From positions 372,001-436,000 of the forward strand of contig JANSYM010000001.1 in the NCBI GenBank assembly GCA_024742355.1: 64,000 nt of DNA, given 5' to 3'. The first letter of the stretch is position 1; every line of letters begins with the position of its first letter. A program made the position numbers and the translations under genes. Positions 16,345 to 23,401 of this stretch are shown piece by piece. The notes beneath the pieces are model-generated. The model ran no database searches, was not told where the DNA came from, and saw nothing but the letters and a program-made list of their open reading frames with translations. This DNA comes from Hyphomonadaceae bacterium. Lineage in GTDB: Bacteria > Pseudomonadota > Alphaproteobacteria > Caulobacterales > Hyphomonadaceae.

Positions 16345-17592
16345 TTACCAGAGCTCATGTCGTTGCAGTTCGGCGCGTCCGACAACCATGTGGTGGACCT
16401 CATCCGGGCCGTCAGCATAGCGCAGATGGCGCATATCGGCATACATGCTGGCCAGCGGGAACCATTGCGACATGCCCGCCGCGCCATGCATCTGCATCGC
16501 CTGGTCGATAATGGTGCAGACCTTTTCCGGCACCATGGCCTTGACCGCACTGACATAGACGCGGGCTTCCTTATTGCCGAGCACGTCCATCGCCTTGGCC
16601 GCCTGCAGGACGGCGAGGCGCATGGCATTAATCTCAATCCGGGCGCGCGAGATGACTTCCAGATTCTTGCCCAGCTTGGCGATTTTCTGGCCGAACGCTG
16701 TCCGCGTACCAGCGCGCTGGACCATCATTTCAAGCGCCTTCTCGGCCTTGCCGATCGAGCGCATGCAATGGTGGATGCGGCCCGGGCCGAGGCGGACCTG
16801 CGAAATCTCGAAGCCGCGGCCTTCGCCAAGCAGGATATTCTCCTTCGGCACCCGGACATCAGTGAAGCGCAGGTGCATGTGCCCGTAAGGCGCGTGATCC
16901 TCGCCCATCACTTCCATGGCGCCAAGGATTTCGACGCCGGGCGTGTCCATCGGCACCAGGATTTGCGATTGCTGTTTATGGGTCGGTGCGTCGGGATTGG
17001 TCTTGACCATGACAATCATCACCTTGCAGCGCGGATTGCCGGCCCCGGAAATGTAGAATTTCTCGCCATTGATGACCCAGTCATCGCCGTCGAGAACCGC
17101 CCGCGTGCTGATATTCTTGGCATCGGATGAGGCGACGTTCGGCTCTGTCATCGCATAGGCGGAGCGGATTTCGCCATTCAGCAGCGGCTTCAGCCATTGT
17201 TCCTTCTGCTCCGGCGTCCCGACCCGCTCGAGCACTTCCATATTGCCAGTGTCAGGCGCGTTGCAATTCATCGTCTCCGAGCCCATCGGATATTTGCCGA
17301 GCTCGGCGGCGATATAGGCATAATCGAGATTGGACAGGCCTTCACCCGTCTCTGCATCCGGCAGGAAGAAGTTCCAGAGACCGGCCTCGCGGGCTTTCGT
17401 CTTGGCTTCTTCCAGCAGTTCGAGCTGACGCGGATGCCAGGACCAGCGGTCCTCCTTCTCCTCGTTCAGCGCTTCGAACTCCTCGCGCCACGGCGCAACA
17501 TTCTCTTCGAGATGCTTGAGCACGCGTGCCAGCAGCGGCTTGGCTTCCTCGGACATGCTCAGTTCAAACAAGGCAGGATTTGGTACAGTCAT
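16345..17592 (-). CDS. acyl-CoA dehydrogenase
   Basis: The ATG at 17592 follows GAGGAG at 8 bp; a longer frame to 17664 lacks a ribosome-binding site. The 415-residue protein has the three-part ACAD layout. An N-terminal helical domain is followed by a middle beta domain with AYAMTEPNVASSDAKNI and WVINGEKFYISGA (FAD-contact region), and a C-terminal helical domain with RTAFGQKIAKLG and MQMHGAAGMSQ. These flavoenzymes introduce the alpha-beta double bond into acyl-CoA. It is probably of the larger ACAD10/11-like soluble type. It stands next to a repeat-rich region and the casposon, with a thiolase-like gene on the far side. Confidence 0.92.
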   Translation of the reverse strand: MTVPNPALFELSMSEEAKPLLARVLKHLEENVAPWREEFEALNEEKEDRWSWHPRQLELLEEAKTKAREAGLWNFFLPDAETGEGLSNLDYAYIAAELGKYPMGSETMNCNAPDTGNMEVLERVGTPEQKEQWLKPLLNGEIRSAYAMTEPNVASSDAKNISTRAVLDGDDWVINGEKFYISGAGNPRCKVMIVMVKTNPDAPTHKQQSQILVPMDTPGVEILGAMEVMGEDHAPYGHMHLRFTDVRVPKENILLGEGRGFEISQVRLGPGRIHHCMRSIGKAEKALEMMVQRAGTRTAFGQKIAKLGKNLEVISRARIEINAMRLAVLQAAKAMDVLGNKEARVYVSAVKAMVPEKVCTIIDQAMQMHGAAGMSQWFPLASMYADMRHLRYADGPDEVHHMVVGRAELQRHELW

Positions 17593-17710
17593 CTTAAGGC
17601 TCCTCAGGCGCGTCAGCGATATTTGGTCTGGCGCAACTGTCCGCCTGCGCGCGCGCGAAGACAACCCCGTACGCGAGGGGAAGGGGCGTGGTGGCTATGC
17701 TTCGTTCTGT

Positions 17711-17793
17711 CCGCAGCCACCTGCGGAGGCAGGTGTCCGGGGAATGAAATCAGCCGCCGGGACGAGGGGCGTGTACCGTCCATGGATACCTGC
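17711..17793 (+). repeat. 83-bp dispersed repeat, copy A
   Basis: This segment matches 18014-18096 over 83 bp with only a handful of mismatches, all in the first half. The last 40 bp, through CCATGGATACCTGC, are identical. It contains a hairpin CACCTGC-GGAG-GCAGGTG near its start. Beyond 17793 the sequence departs and returns to GCGCAGGTAACGTCGG at about 17819. This unit serves as the reference for the uninterrupted copy of the casposon target. Confidence 0.85.
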
Positions 17794-17865
17794 CCCCCAG
17801 TCCAGCTGGGCGCAGCGCTGCGCAGGTAACGTCGGATAATAGGTGTATTGCTCTCTCACCGCTCT

Positions 17866-17936
17866 GCCAGCGCAAGCTGGCATCCATGGCGGCTAGCTGA
17901 TGCCTCGACCGCCATGGGTCCTGACTTGCGTCAGGA
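17866..17936. repeat. palindromes with GCAA/TTGC tetraloops
   Basis: GCCAGC-GCAA-GCTGGC (17866-17881) and TCCTGAC-TTGC-GTCAGGA (17919-17936) are perfect hairpins with the same 4-base loop, GCAA on one strand and TTGC on the other. The loop recurs in ACACCTGC-GCAA-GCAGGTGT (18020-18039) and in the casposon target. GCAA is a GNRA-type loop in RNA. The set looks like a family of REP-like elements. Confidence 0.6.
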
Positions 17937-18013
17937 GGGCGGTGAAGACAACCGCGTGGTAGAAGGGAAGAGTGGTAATCATTCATTGGTTGGACGGCTC
18001 TTCATCAATATCT

Positions 18014-18096
18014 CCGCAGACACCTGCGCAAGCAGGTGTCCAGGGACGGAAATCAGCCGCCGGGACGAGGGGCGTGTACCGTCCATGGATACCTGC
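18014..18096 (+). repeat. 83-bp dispersed repeat, copy B (interrupted by the casposon)
   Basis: This is the second copy of the 17711-17793 unit. It ends within the left target-site copy. The continuation expected from copy A (GCGCAGGTA-x-CGTCGG) is found on the other side of the casposon at 29706-29720 as GCGCAGGTATCGTCGG, so the mobile element split this repeat. Confidence 0.85.
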
Positions 18097-18105
18097 TTGC
18101 GCAGG
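18092..18105 (+). repeat. casposon target-site duplication, left copy
   Basis: CCTGCTTGCGCAGG is identical to 29699-29712 and the identity stops exactly at both ends. Its 14-bp length equals the 14-15 bp duplications known for casposase integration. The target is itself nearly palindromic with a TTGC centre. Confidence 0.85.
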
Positions 18106-18117
18106 GGGGTATAGCTA
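18106..18117 (+). repeat. casposon terminal inverted repeat, left
   Basis: GGGGTATAGCTA is the exact reverse complement of 29687-29698. Positions 13-27 still match at about half of the sites (for example the AATT at 18129-18132), giving an imperfect repeat of about 27 bp. This is short for a casposon but well defined by the adjacent duplication. Confidence 0.85.
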
Positions 18118-18132
18118 AATCCGAAAACAATT

Positions 18133-18158
18133 AAGTCCGCAGCGAATTGTGCGGACTT
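18133..18158. repeat. perfect hairpin next to left casposon end
   Basis: AAGTCCGCA (18133-18141) and TGCGGACTT (18150-18158) form a 9-bp stem with an 8-base loop. It lies 15 bp inside the terminal repeat. It may insulate the element from outside transcription or act in end recognition; no U-tract follows. Confidence 0.55.
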
Positions 18159-18279
18159 CTACTTCTCAATAAAACGCCACTACCGACGCGGCCGGTAACC
18201 TTGAGCTTGGCGATTTCAGATGCCAAACAAGTGCTCTGAGTGGCAATACTTGGAACAAACAAGCAGTTGAGGCGAGCAA

Positions 18280-19098
18280 ATGTCCGCAACCACGGATCCA
18301 TATGAAATGCGATATGTCGGGTTTGTCGACATCCTAGGTTTCGGCGCACTCGTTGAGGCAGCGCACGCACAACCGGAGCGACGAAAGGCTATAGCAGAAG
18401 CGCTGAAGACTGCGCGAGAAGTAGATGCCCCGCATAATGGCGAAACCGGTCTCAGCTTCCACTTCTTTTCGGATTCGATTATCGCCAGCGCACATCGAAC
18501 TGAAGATGGGTTATGGCATTTGTTGTTGGCGCTCGACAGTTTAGCCCACAATCTTCTAGTCAAGGACATATGGGTAAGGGGCGGAGTCGCAGTCGGCGGA
18601 GTTTACGTTGATCCAGATCTCGTCTTCGGAACCGGAATAAACAGAGCCTATGCGCTGGAATCAACGATTGCCGTTCACCCGAGAATCATTCTGGGCAAAC
18701 AGGTTATGAAGGACGCAGAAGAATATGCTAGAACTTCCGCCTGGTCAGAAAACTACTTTGTCTCTCGAATACGTCGCGACACTGACGGAGTAAATTATCT
18801 TCATTATTTGGTCGACTACGTAGCAGTCAATGGAACGACCATTTCGGAAGCAACAAAAGGAGCCGAAGAGCATCCTTTGGTGCATCAAGGGAATGCCATT
18901 CGAGCAGCTCTTCAGAAACGAATCGATGACGCAATTGAAAACCCCGCGATTTACGCAAAAGCGAAATGGTTTGCGCAGTATTGGAATGACGCTGTAGTCA
19001 ATCGCAATATCGAGGCGGACCTATTCTTGAAAAGCATCGCTTTGGCGGGCTCAAGCAATACCACCTCGCCGTTGCCTTTTCGGGGAACACCAGGTTGA
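18280..19098 (+). CDS. nucleotide-cyclase-like protein, casposon cargo
   Basis: The 272-residue protein opens with YVGFVDILGFGALV, then HFFSDSIIAS, then WVRGGVAVGGVYVDPDLVFGTGINRAYALES and HPRIILG. This is the arrangement of class III nucleotide cyclase-like domains: an aspartate in F-x-D-x-x-G-F (Asp17), a second aspartate in F-S-D-S (Asp65), and an R-G-G-x-x-x-G segment with later N-x-A. By motif it could be a catalytic cyclase or a degenerate relative. Pycsar-type defence cyclases are one family with this fold. A 422-residue nuclease-like gene follows 110 bp downstream on the same strand. The start ATG has only a weak upstream GAGGCGAG. Codon use is AT-richer than in chromosomal neighbours. 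Confidence 0.5.
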   Translation: MSATTDPYEMRYVGFVDILGFGALVEAAHAQPERRKAIAEALKTAREVDAPHNGETGLSFHFFSDSIIASAHRTEDGLWHLLLALDSLAHNLLVKDIWVRGGVAVGGVYVDPDLVFGTGINRAYALESTIAVHPRIILGKQVMKDAEEYARTSAWSENYFVSRIRRDTDGVNYLHYLVDYVAVNGTTISEATKGAEEHPLVHQGNAIRAALQKRIDDAIENPAIYAKAKWFAQYWNDAVVNRNIEADLFLKSIALAGSSNTTSPLPFRGTPG

Positions 19099-19109
19099 TT
19101 GATCCCGAT

Positions 19110-19214
19110 ATGAGCGCGAACTACGAAATATTGAAATATCAGGCTCTCATCATGAGTGAGGGACCCGCGGGTTTCAGGTCAATTCAAGGGAAGGAAATTG
19201 GGGACACATGGTAG
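19110..19214 (+). CDS. possible 34-residue protein between the cargo genes
   Basis: The ATG at 19110 opens a 34-codon frame (starting MSANYEILKYQALIMSEG) whose stop overlaps the start of the nuclease gene by 7 bp. Start-stop overlap with the next gene favours translation, but no Shine-Dalgarno precedes it and the sequence is not recognised. It may be only a spacer. Confidence 0.2.
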   Translation: MSANYEILKYQALIMSEGPAGFRSIQGKEIGDTW

Positions 19215-20476
19215 GCTTTTCTGGCCCTGAAGATTATCTGTTTCACAAAGGAGATTGGTTTGCGACGCGGGATAAATGGAAAAAGGACCTTATCGCGTCC
19301 GTTGAGAATATGGATGGTGATGAGCTATTAAATACTTCCACATCTGATTTGGCGGCTCATTTCGCTGACAAATACAAATTGGACGTGCCGTCCATACACC
19401 CAGACGATTTAGTCGTAGACCAACGTGAGGTGCAGATAGATGTAAGCCGCGATAGGGATCGGTATTTTGATGATATTCGAGGTCCGCGGTACGTGACTGG
19501 GACAGCTGTGGATGTGGACCTTCCGTTCACTGGCGACAAAGTTGGTTTCCAAATTCAACCCTCCACGCAAAACTTCAACAATCCGCGGGCTTTCGTGGGC
19601 GAAGGTATTTTGAAGTTTTCGGTCTCAGGAACCAGCATGACGCCCGAAAGGGTAAAACAAGAAATCGAGACGCGGATTAGCTCGATCAACCAGCACCTCG
19701 GTTGGTTGAATAAGGACGCTAGCGCCTACAACGATAGTCTCGAAGCGCTCGCTACTCAAACCATCGACCGGCGTAAGGAGAAACTGCTAAGAGACAAATC
19801 GCTTGTCGCGGGCCTCGGTTTCAAAATGAAACCGCGTACAACCGAAACTCAAACATTTGCGGCCCCTTCGGTTCGTAGAACATTAAAGCCTACTCGGCCC
19901 AAACCAACCGCTTCGAGCACGCCCTTTGTTCCCGAACCCATTTTAACGCAGACAGACTACGAGCACATATTAAAAGTTCTCGAAAACATGGTTCAAGTAA
20001 TGGAACAAAGTCCAGGAGCGTTCCGAGAGATAGATGAAGAGAGTCTGAGAACACACTTCCTTGTCCAATTGAATGGTCACTTTAGCGGAGATGCAACGGG
20101 AGAGACATTCAATTATGAAGGCAAAACTGATATTCTGATTAAAGTGGATGGCAAAAACATTTTCATCGGAGAGTGTAAATTTTGGACAGGACCGAAAGGA
20201 TTTCTCGATACAATCGATCAAGTCCTATCCTATTTGAGCTGGCGGGATACAAAAGCAGCAGTACTAATTTTCAGTCGAAACAAAGAGTTTTCTGCTGTGT
20301 TGGAAAAAATTGAAGCTAGCACTCCAACCCATCCGCACTTCAAAAAAATGATCAATGCACGCTCAGAATCTAGCTGGACGTACTTGTTTGGGCATAAGGA
20401 CGATGCGAACCGAGAAATCACGATAACGGTTCAAGCCTACAACGTTCCTGAACGTATTAAGCCGCGTGGTCGATAA
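19208..20476 (+). CDS. PD-(D/E)XK nuclease-domain protein, casposon cargo
   Basis: The 422-residue product has an N-terminal half without recognised motifs (about 1-190), a Pro/Thr-rich linker (about 215-245) and a C-terminal restriction-endonuclease-like domain. The active-site pattern is visible as Asp308 in GKTDILI and Glu322-x-Lys324 in IGECKFW, followed by a helix with DQVLSYLSW and a strand AAVLIFSRN. A GGGGAC motif precedes the ATG. With the upstream cyclase-like gene it resembles a two-gene signal/effector defence layout, where the nuclease would be the effector (inference). A stand-alone restriction or toxin nuclease is an alternative. It converges with cas1, 13 bp away. Confidence 0.65.
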   Translation: MVGFSGPEDYLFHKGDWFATRDKWKKDLIASVENMDGDELLNTSTSDLAAHFADKYKLDVPSIHPDDLVVDQREVQIDVSRDRDRYFDDIRGPRYVTGTAVDVDLPFTGDKVGFQIQPSTQNFNNPRAFVGEGILKFSVSGTSMTPERVKQEIETRISSINQHLGWLNKDASAYNDSLEALATQTIDRRKEKLLRDKSLVAGLGFKMKPRTTETQTFAAPSVRRTLKPTRPKPTASSTPFVPEPILTQTDYEHILKVLENMVQVMEQSPGAFREIDEESLRTHFLVQLNGHFSGDATGETFNYEGKTDILIKVDGKNIFIGECKFWTGPKGFLDTIDQVLSYLSWRDTKAAVLIFSRNKEFSAVLEKIEASTPTHPHFKKMINARSESSWTYLFGHKDDANREITITVQAYNVPERIKPRGR

Positions 20477-20489
20477 CCCGTGAATTTGG

Positions 20490-21572
20490 TCATCCCACTA
20501 ACAACCGCCTCGCTAACTCCGGATTGACGCGGACCACCCCATCCGACTGCAGATCAAAATCCGCCCCTGAAAACGTCTCTTCAGAGACCAACTTTAAGGT
20601 CACACGATCTACCACCGGCCGCATAGGTTCCATCATATCAATCGCGAAGCCAGGACGCGGCGGCCCGTACAGCGACCTGGACCTTTTGTGGACCACTCCC
20701 AGCATCGGATCATAGCCGTCCGTGATCACCTGGATTTGCGTTTGCCCCAGCAATACCGTGTAGACGTAATTCAGCATTGCATTGACCGGATGGGTAGCGA
20801 AGATATTGCCCCCGCCTTTGCTCTGCGAATTAAGCGATCCGCGCGAATAGAACGTTCGCCATTCGTCCGGGATTGGATGCCGCTTCGTCACTTTCCATTT
20901 TATTTTTAGCGTGCGCCATGTCTGGAAATAGACGCTTGCGGCTTGGGCTTCCATTCCAAGCAATGATTTAAGTGTGATTGGTTCAGTCTTTATTCGCTCG
21001 ACATAATCCGAGATTTTGGTGATTGCACTTTCTCGAAACGTTGACGGCTCAAAAAAGTCTTCCAACGTAACAATTGAGTTTTCAAACTTTTGCTGGATGA
21101 GCGGTTTGAAGAATTTGGTGCGCTCGTGGTCGTCATCGCGAGCGCGGATTTGCCAAGCTAATTTTTTGGGGTCCGCGGCTTGCCCACCCGACGTAAGCAA
21201 AGAATTGAATTCGCCGTTGTAACGAACGCGAATGAGCGGGACTTTTTGCTCCGCAAGCCAATCCAGCGCATCCAAGGTTATGGACCCTTTTCCGTCCACA
21301 ACCACAATTCGCGGTGGAATATCCAAAGAACCTTTGAAATACTCGAATTGGCTGGCTTTTTGCGGATAATGCGTAAAACCGTCTTTGATAATTAGGCGAC
21401 CTTTATCGACATTGATTGAAAGCCCATTTCCAGTTAATACCAATCCGGTTTTAGACTTCTCTCGCCTTTTTCGTTTTGGAATATGTTTTTGTAATTTTGA
21501 GTGCCAATAAGCGCACCGAATTGGCCATTCTTTGTCTTTATCAGGAACAATTTCAGCGGTTTGATAATTCAA
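20490..21572 (-). CDS. cas1: Cas1-family integrase (casposase)
   Basis: The 360-residue protein has a beta-strand N-terminal part (GLSINVDKGRLIIKDG, IVVVDGKGSITLDALDWLAEQKVPLIRV) and an alpha-helical catalytic part. The metal-binding triad of Cas1 is present: Glu208 in LLGMEAQAASVYF, His295 in DGYDPMLGVVH, and Asp312 in AIDMMEPMRPVVD. Cas1 endonuclease/integrases join mobile DNA ends to a target with staggered cuts; in casposons they act as the transposase. No cas2 or CRISPR array is nearby, and polB and HNH genes are adjacent, so casposase is the correct reading. The gene is divergent from the replication operon across a 52-bp AT-rich promoter region with an inverted repeat. Confidence 0.93.
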   Translation of the reverse strand: MNYQTAEIVPDKDKEWPIRCAYWHSKLQKHIPKRKRREKSKTGLVLTGNGLSINVDKGRLIIKDGFTHYPQKASQFEYFKGSLDIPPRIVVVDGKGSITLDALDWLAEQKVPLIRVRYNGEFNSLLTSGGQAADPKKLAWQIRARDDDHERTKFFKPLIQQKFENSIVTLEDFFEPSTFRESAITKISDYVERIKTEPITLKSLLGMEAQAASVYFQTWRTLKIKWKVTKRHPIPDEWRTFYSRGSLNSQSKGGGNIFATHPVNAMLNYVYTVLLGQTQIQVITDGYDPMLGVVHKRSRSLYGPPRPGFAIDMMEPMRPVVDRVTLKLVSEETFSGADFDLQSDGVVRVNPELARRLLVG

Positions 21573-21594
21573 AACCTTTTATCCTTATTTCACA

Positions 21595-21615
21595 ATAAAC
21601 TCGTTCTTTGTTTAT
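21595..21615. promoter_or_regulatory. inverted repeat in the cas1/operon divergent promoter
   Basis: ATAAAC (21595-21600) and GTTTAT (21610-21615) are perfect inverted arms separated by 9 bp. They sit centrally in the 52-bp intergenic space that must hold promoters for both cas1 and the divergent operon. This is a plausible operator for the element's HTH protein (inference). Neither divergent gene has a clear Shine-Dalgarno, so leaderless transcripts are possible. Confidence 0.45.
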
Positions 21616-21624
21616 AGCGAATAA

Positions 21625-22347
21625 ATGGCCCAAAACACTGTAAAAATTCCAGAAAATGCCGAACCGCTAAGCCACGCGTGGATTAGTTATATGGCGTATT
21701 TTCGCGAAGACCCAAAACGTTACCGCGACGAATTCTACAGTAGGCGGCGGCCAAAATTGGACGAATCCCCCGAAGAAACGGATTTGAGAATTAGGCGCTC
21801 GGAAGTAAAAGAAAAAGATTGGCGAAACGATCTTTTGTCAGAAATCAGAGACGGCAAATTTGTGGTACTTGGTCGGGACATAACCGATCGCATCGACGCG
21901 CCATTAACCGATATTCCAATTAGTATTTTTGAAGAGCTCAATTCAAATGTCTCGATTGATTGGGATAACAACCACGTAATTGCTTACGGCAGAAAGATCA
22001 TTGACGTTCTTATTGCACCCAAACCGGTCGAGAGCGATGCAAGTTTAGTCTCTACTAATGAGCAAGCCGTCGCACCCGAACGAGTGTTTCCCGAGAAACC
22101 TGGTGCTACTTCGTATGAAGCCGAGCGGCGGCGAGCAATTTTGACGTGCTATGAGCGAAAGCCCGAATTTCTTAAATGGAAAGTCGAAAAACGAATTGAA
22201 TACGCAAAAAGCGTTGCCGATGAACTATTTCCGGGTCTGGGATTTAATGACAAACAAGGCGATCATTTCTCCAGATCAACTTTCTATAACACAATAAAAT
22301 CGCTAAAAGATTCTGGGCTCTTGCCGTCCAAAAATGTCCAAAAATAA
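21625..22347 (+). CDS. unknown casposon protein, first gene of the replication operon
   Basis: The 240-residue product is soluble, charged and without a recognised domain. The N-terminal 75 residues are rich in Arg/Asp/Glu (HAWISYMAYFREDPKRYRDEFYSRRRPKLDE). A central stretch with FEELNSNVSIDWDNN is followed by a flexible Pro/Glu linker and a helical C-terminus (SRSTFYNTIKSLKDSGLLPS) that could be a winged-helix-like DNA-binding end. It begins 52 bp from cas1 on the other strand. Position suggests a regulator or an accessory factor for excision or replication, but the sequence alone does not show it. Confidence 0.7.
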   Translation: MAQNTVKIPENAEPLSHAWISYMAYFREDPKRYRDEFYSRRRPKLDESPEETDLRIRRSEVKEKDWRNDLLSEIRDGKFVVLGRDITDRIDAPLTDIPISIFEELNSNVSIDWDNNHVIAYGRKIIDVLIAPKPVESDASLVSTNEQAVAPERVFPEKPGATSYEAERRRAILTCYERKPEFLKWKVEKRIEYAKSVADELFPGLGFNDKQGDHFSRSTFYNTIKSLKDSGLLPSKNVQK

Positions 22348-22432
22348 GCGCTGCATTTTGTATATTTCTGGAGTCTATTAAAGGATTCCGCGGCGGCCAA
22401 TTGTTGATCCGAAGTAACCAATCGGATCGAAC

Positions 22433-23011
22433 ATGGCTCGCACTCGCGACTACAAAGCAGAATACCGACGCCGCCTTGAACGCGGCAAAGCCTTAGGTCT
22501 GTCCAAGGCTCAGGCGCGCGGCCATCCGCGAAAGGGTGAGCCATTAGCAAGCTCACCGGAAGCCAAACCCAAAGTTGATGACAAGATCACAGAAGCCTTG
22601 AAGGCCATGCACGCGGGCAGCTCAATGACCGCTGCCGCGCGCGATGTGCAAATGTCGTCACGCCGACTGAGCAGATTTATCAAAGCCCATAAAGTCGCCC
22701 GTTTAAAAGGTCGCCGCTGGATCATGACGGACCGGCTATTGCGGCGTGTCCCGATCATCGAAAACACCGCGATCAAATCGATCATCGTTCCAACGTTTGA
22801 AGATGCCAGCCTGGTTGGCCAATACCACAATGCGGTGGGGCAATTCGTTCGGACCGGCGATCTAGCCGTTTTGACGGCGTTCGAAGGCCAAGCCGTGAAC
22901 GATCACAATGGCAAATCCCATCCTCTGGAAACCGACCCAAACGCGCTCTTTCGCTACGCCGCGAAGGACGAACCGCAGTTCTTCGAAATCTATCAAGTCA
23001 TTGCAAAGTGA
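22433..23011 (+). CDS. helix-turn-helix protein of the casposon
   Basis: The 192-residue product starts with a very basic segment (MARTRDYKAEYRRRLERGKALG). A predicted helix-turn-helix follows at about residues 55-85 (ALKAMHAGSSMTAAARDVQMSSRRLSRFIKAH), then RRWIMTD. The Psq/homeodomain-like pattern with A-A-R and S-x-R-L-x-R is typical of transposon-encoded DNA-binding proteins. The C-terminal 90 residues are unrecognised. HTH proteins recur in casposons; this one may bind the ends or the divergent promoter. It lies 85 bp after the previous gene and 12 bp before the HNH gene. Confidence 0.7.
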   Translation: MARTRDYKAEYRRRLERGKALGLSKAQARGHPRKGEPLASSPEAKPKVDDKITEALKAMHAGSSMTAAARDVQMSSRRLSRFIKAHKVARLKGRRWIMTDRLLRRVPIIENTAIKSIIVPTFEDASLVGQYHNAVGQFVRTGDLAVLTAFEGQAVNDHNGKSHPLETDPNALFRYAAKDEPQFFEIYQVIAK

Positions 23012-23023
23012 AAGGAGACACAG

Positions 23024-23401
23024 ATGGATGATATTATCAGCGACGCGGAAATCCGCAGGCAAAAGGATTTTCGGCGACTTCGAACAACGACGCCAATATG
23101 CCTGTCTTGCGGATACTCGAAAAGTTCGAGCGCGCTTGAGCTTGCGCATATTGCGCCAAAGCGGTTCCACGATGATGGCGGCGTGCTTTGCTCAAATTGT
23201 CACCGCGAAATGAGCGATGCAGAAAAAGACCTGTCCTATTCGCCGCAATCGGCCAACCCGCAAATGGAGACGATCGGGCGATACCTTCTCGCGCTTTCAG
23301 AATGGCTAACTCGCATTGCCGAAACCATTGCCGCTTTTGGAACTTGGCTTCTGGGGTTTGCGGAAAGCTCTCCAGCCATTGAACCGGAGCCGTTGTCATG
23401 A
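23024..23401 (+). CDS. HNH endonuclease of the casposon
   Basis: AAAGGAGACACAG gives a strong ribosome-binding site for ATG 23024. The 125-residue protein has an HNH fold with a zinc knuckle: Cys26-x-x-Cys29, then LELAHIAP with His42, then a glycine pair and VLCSNCHREMS with Cys56, Cys59 and His60. The C-terminal third is a hydrophobic or amphipathic helix (residues about 85-113) followed by an acidic tail, unusual for a small HNH enzyme. HNH nucleases are a regular casposon component and may help in excision or resolution. Its stop overlaps the polB start (ATGA), so the two are translationally coupled. Confidence 0.85.
   Translation: MDDIISDAEIRRQKDFRRLRTTTPICLSCGYSKSSSALELAHIAPKRFHDDGGVLCSNCHREMSDAEKDLSYSPQSANPQMETIGRYLLALSEWLTRIAETIAAFGTWLLGFAESSPAIEPEPLS

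Noticed and set aside
20490-21572. cas1 as part of a CRISPR-Cas system
   Set aside because: No cas2, effector genes or direct-repeat array is visible in the window. The neighbours are polB, HNH and HTH genes with transposon-like ends, which identifies a casposase.
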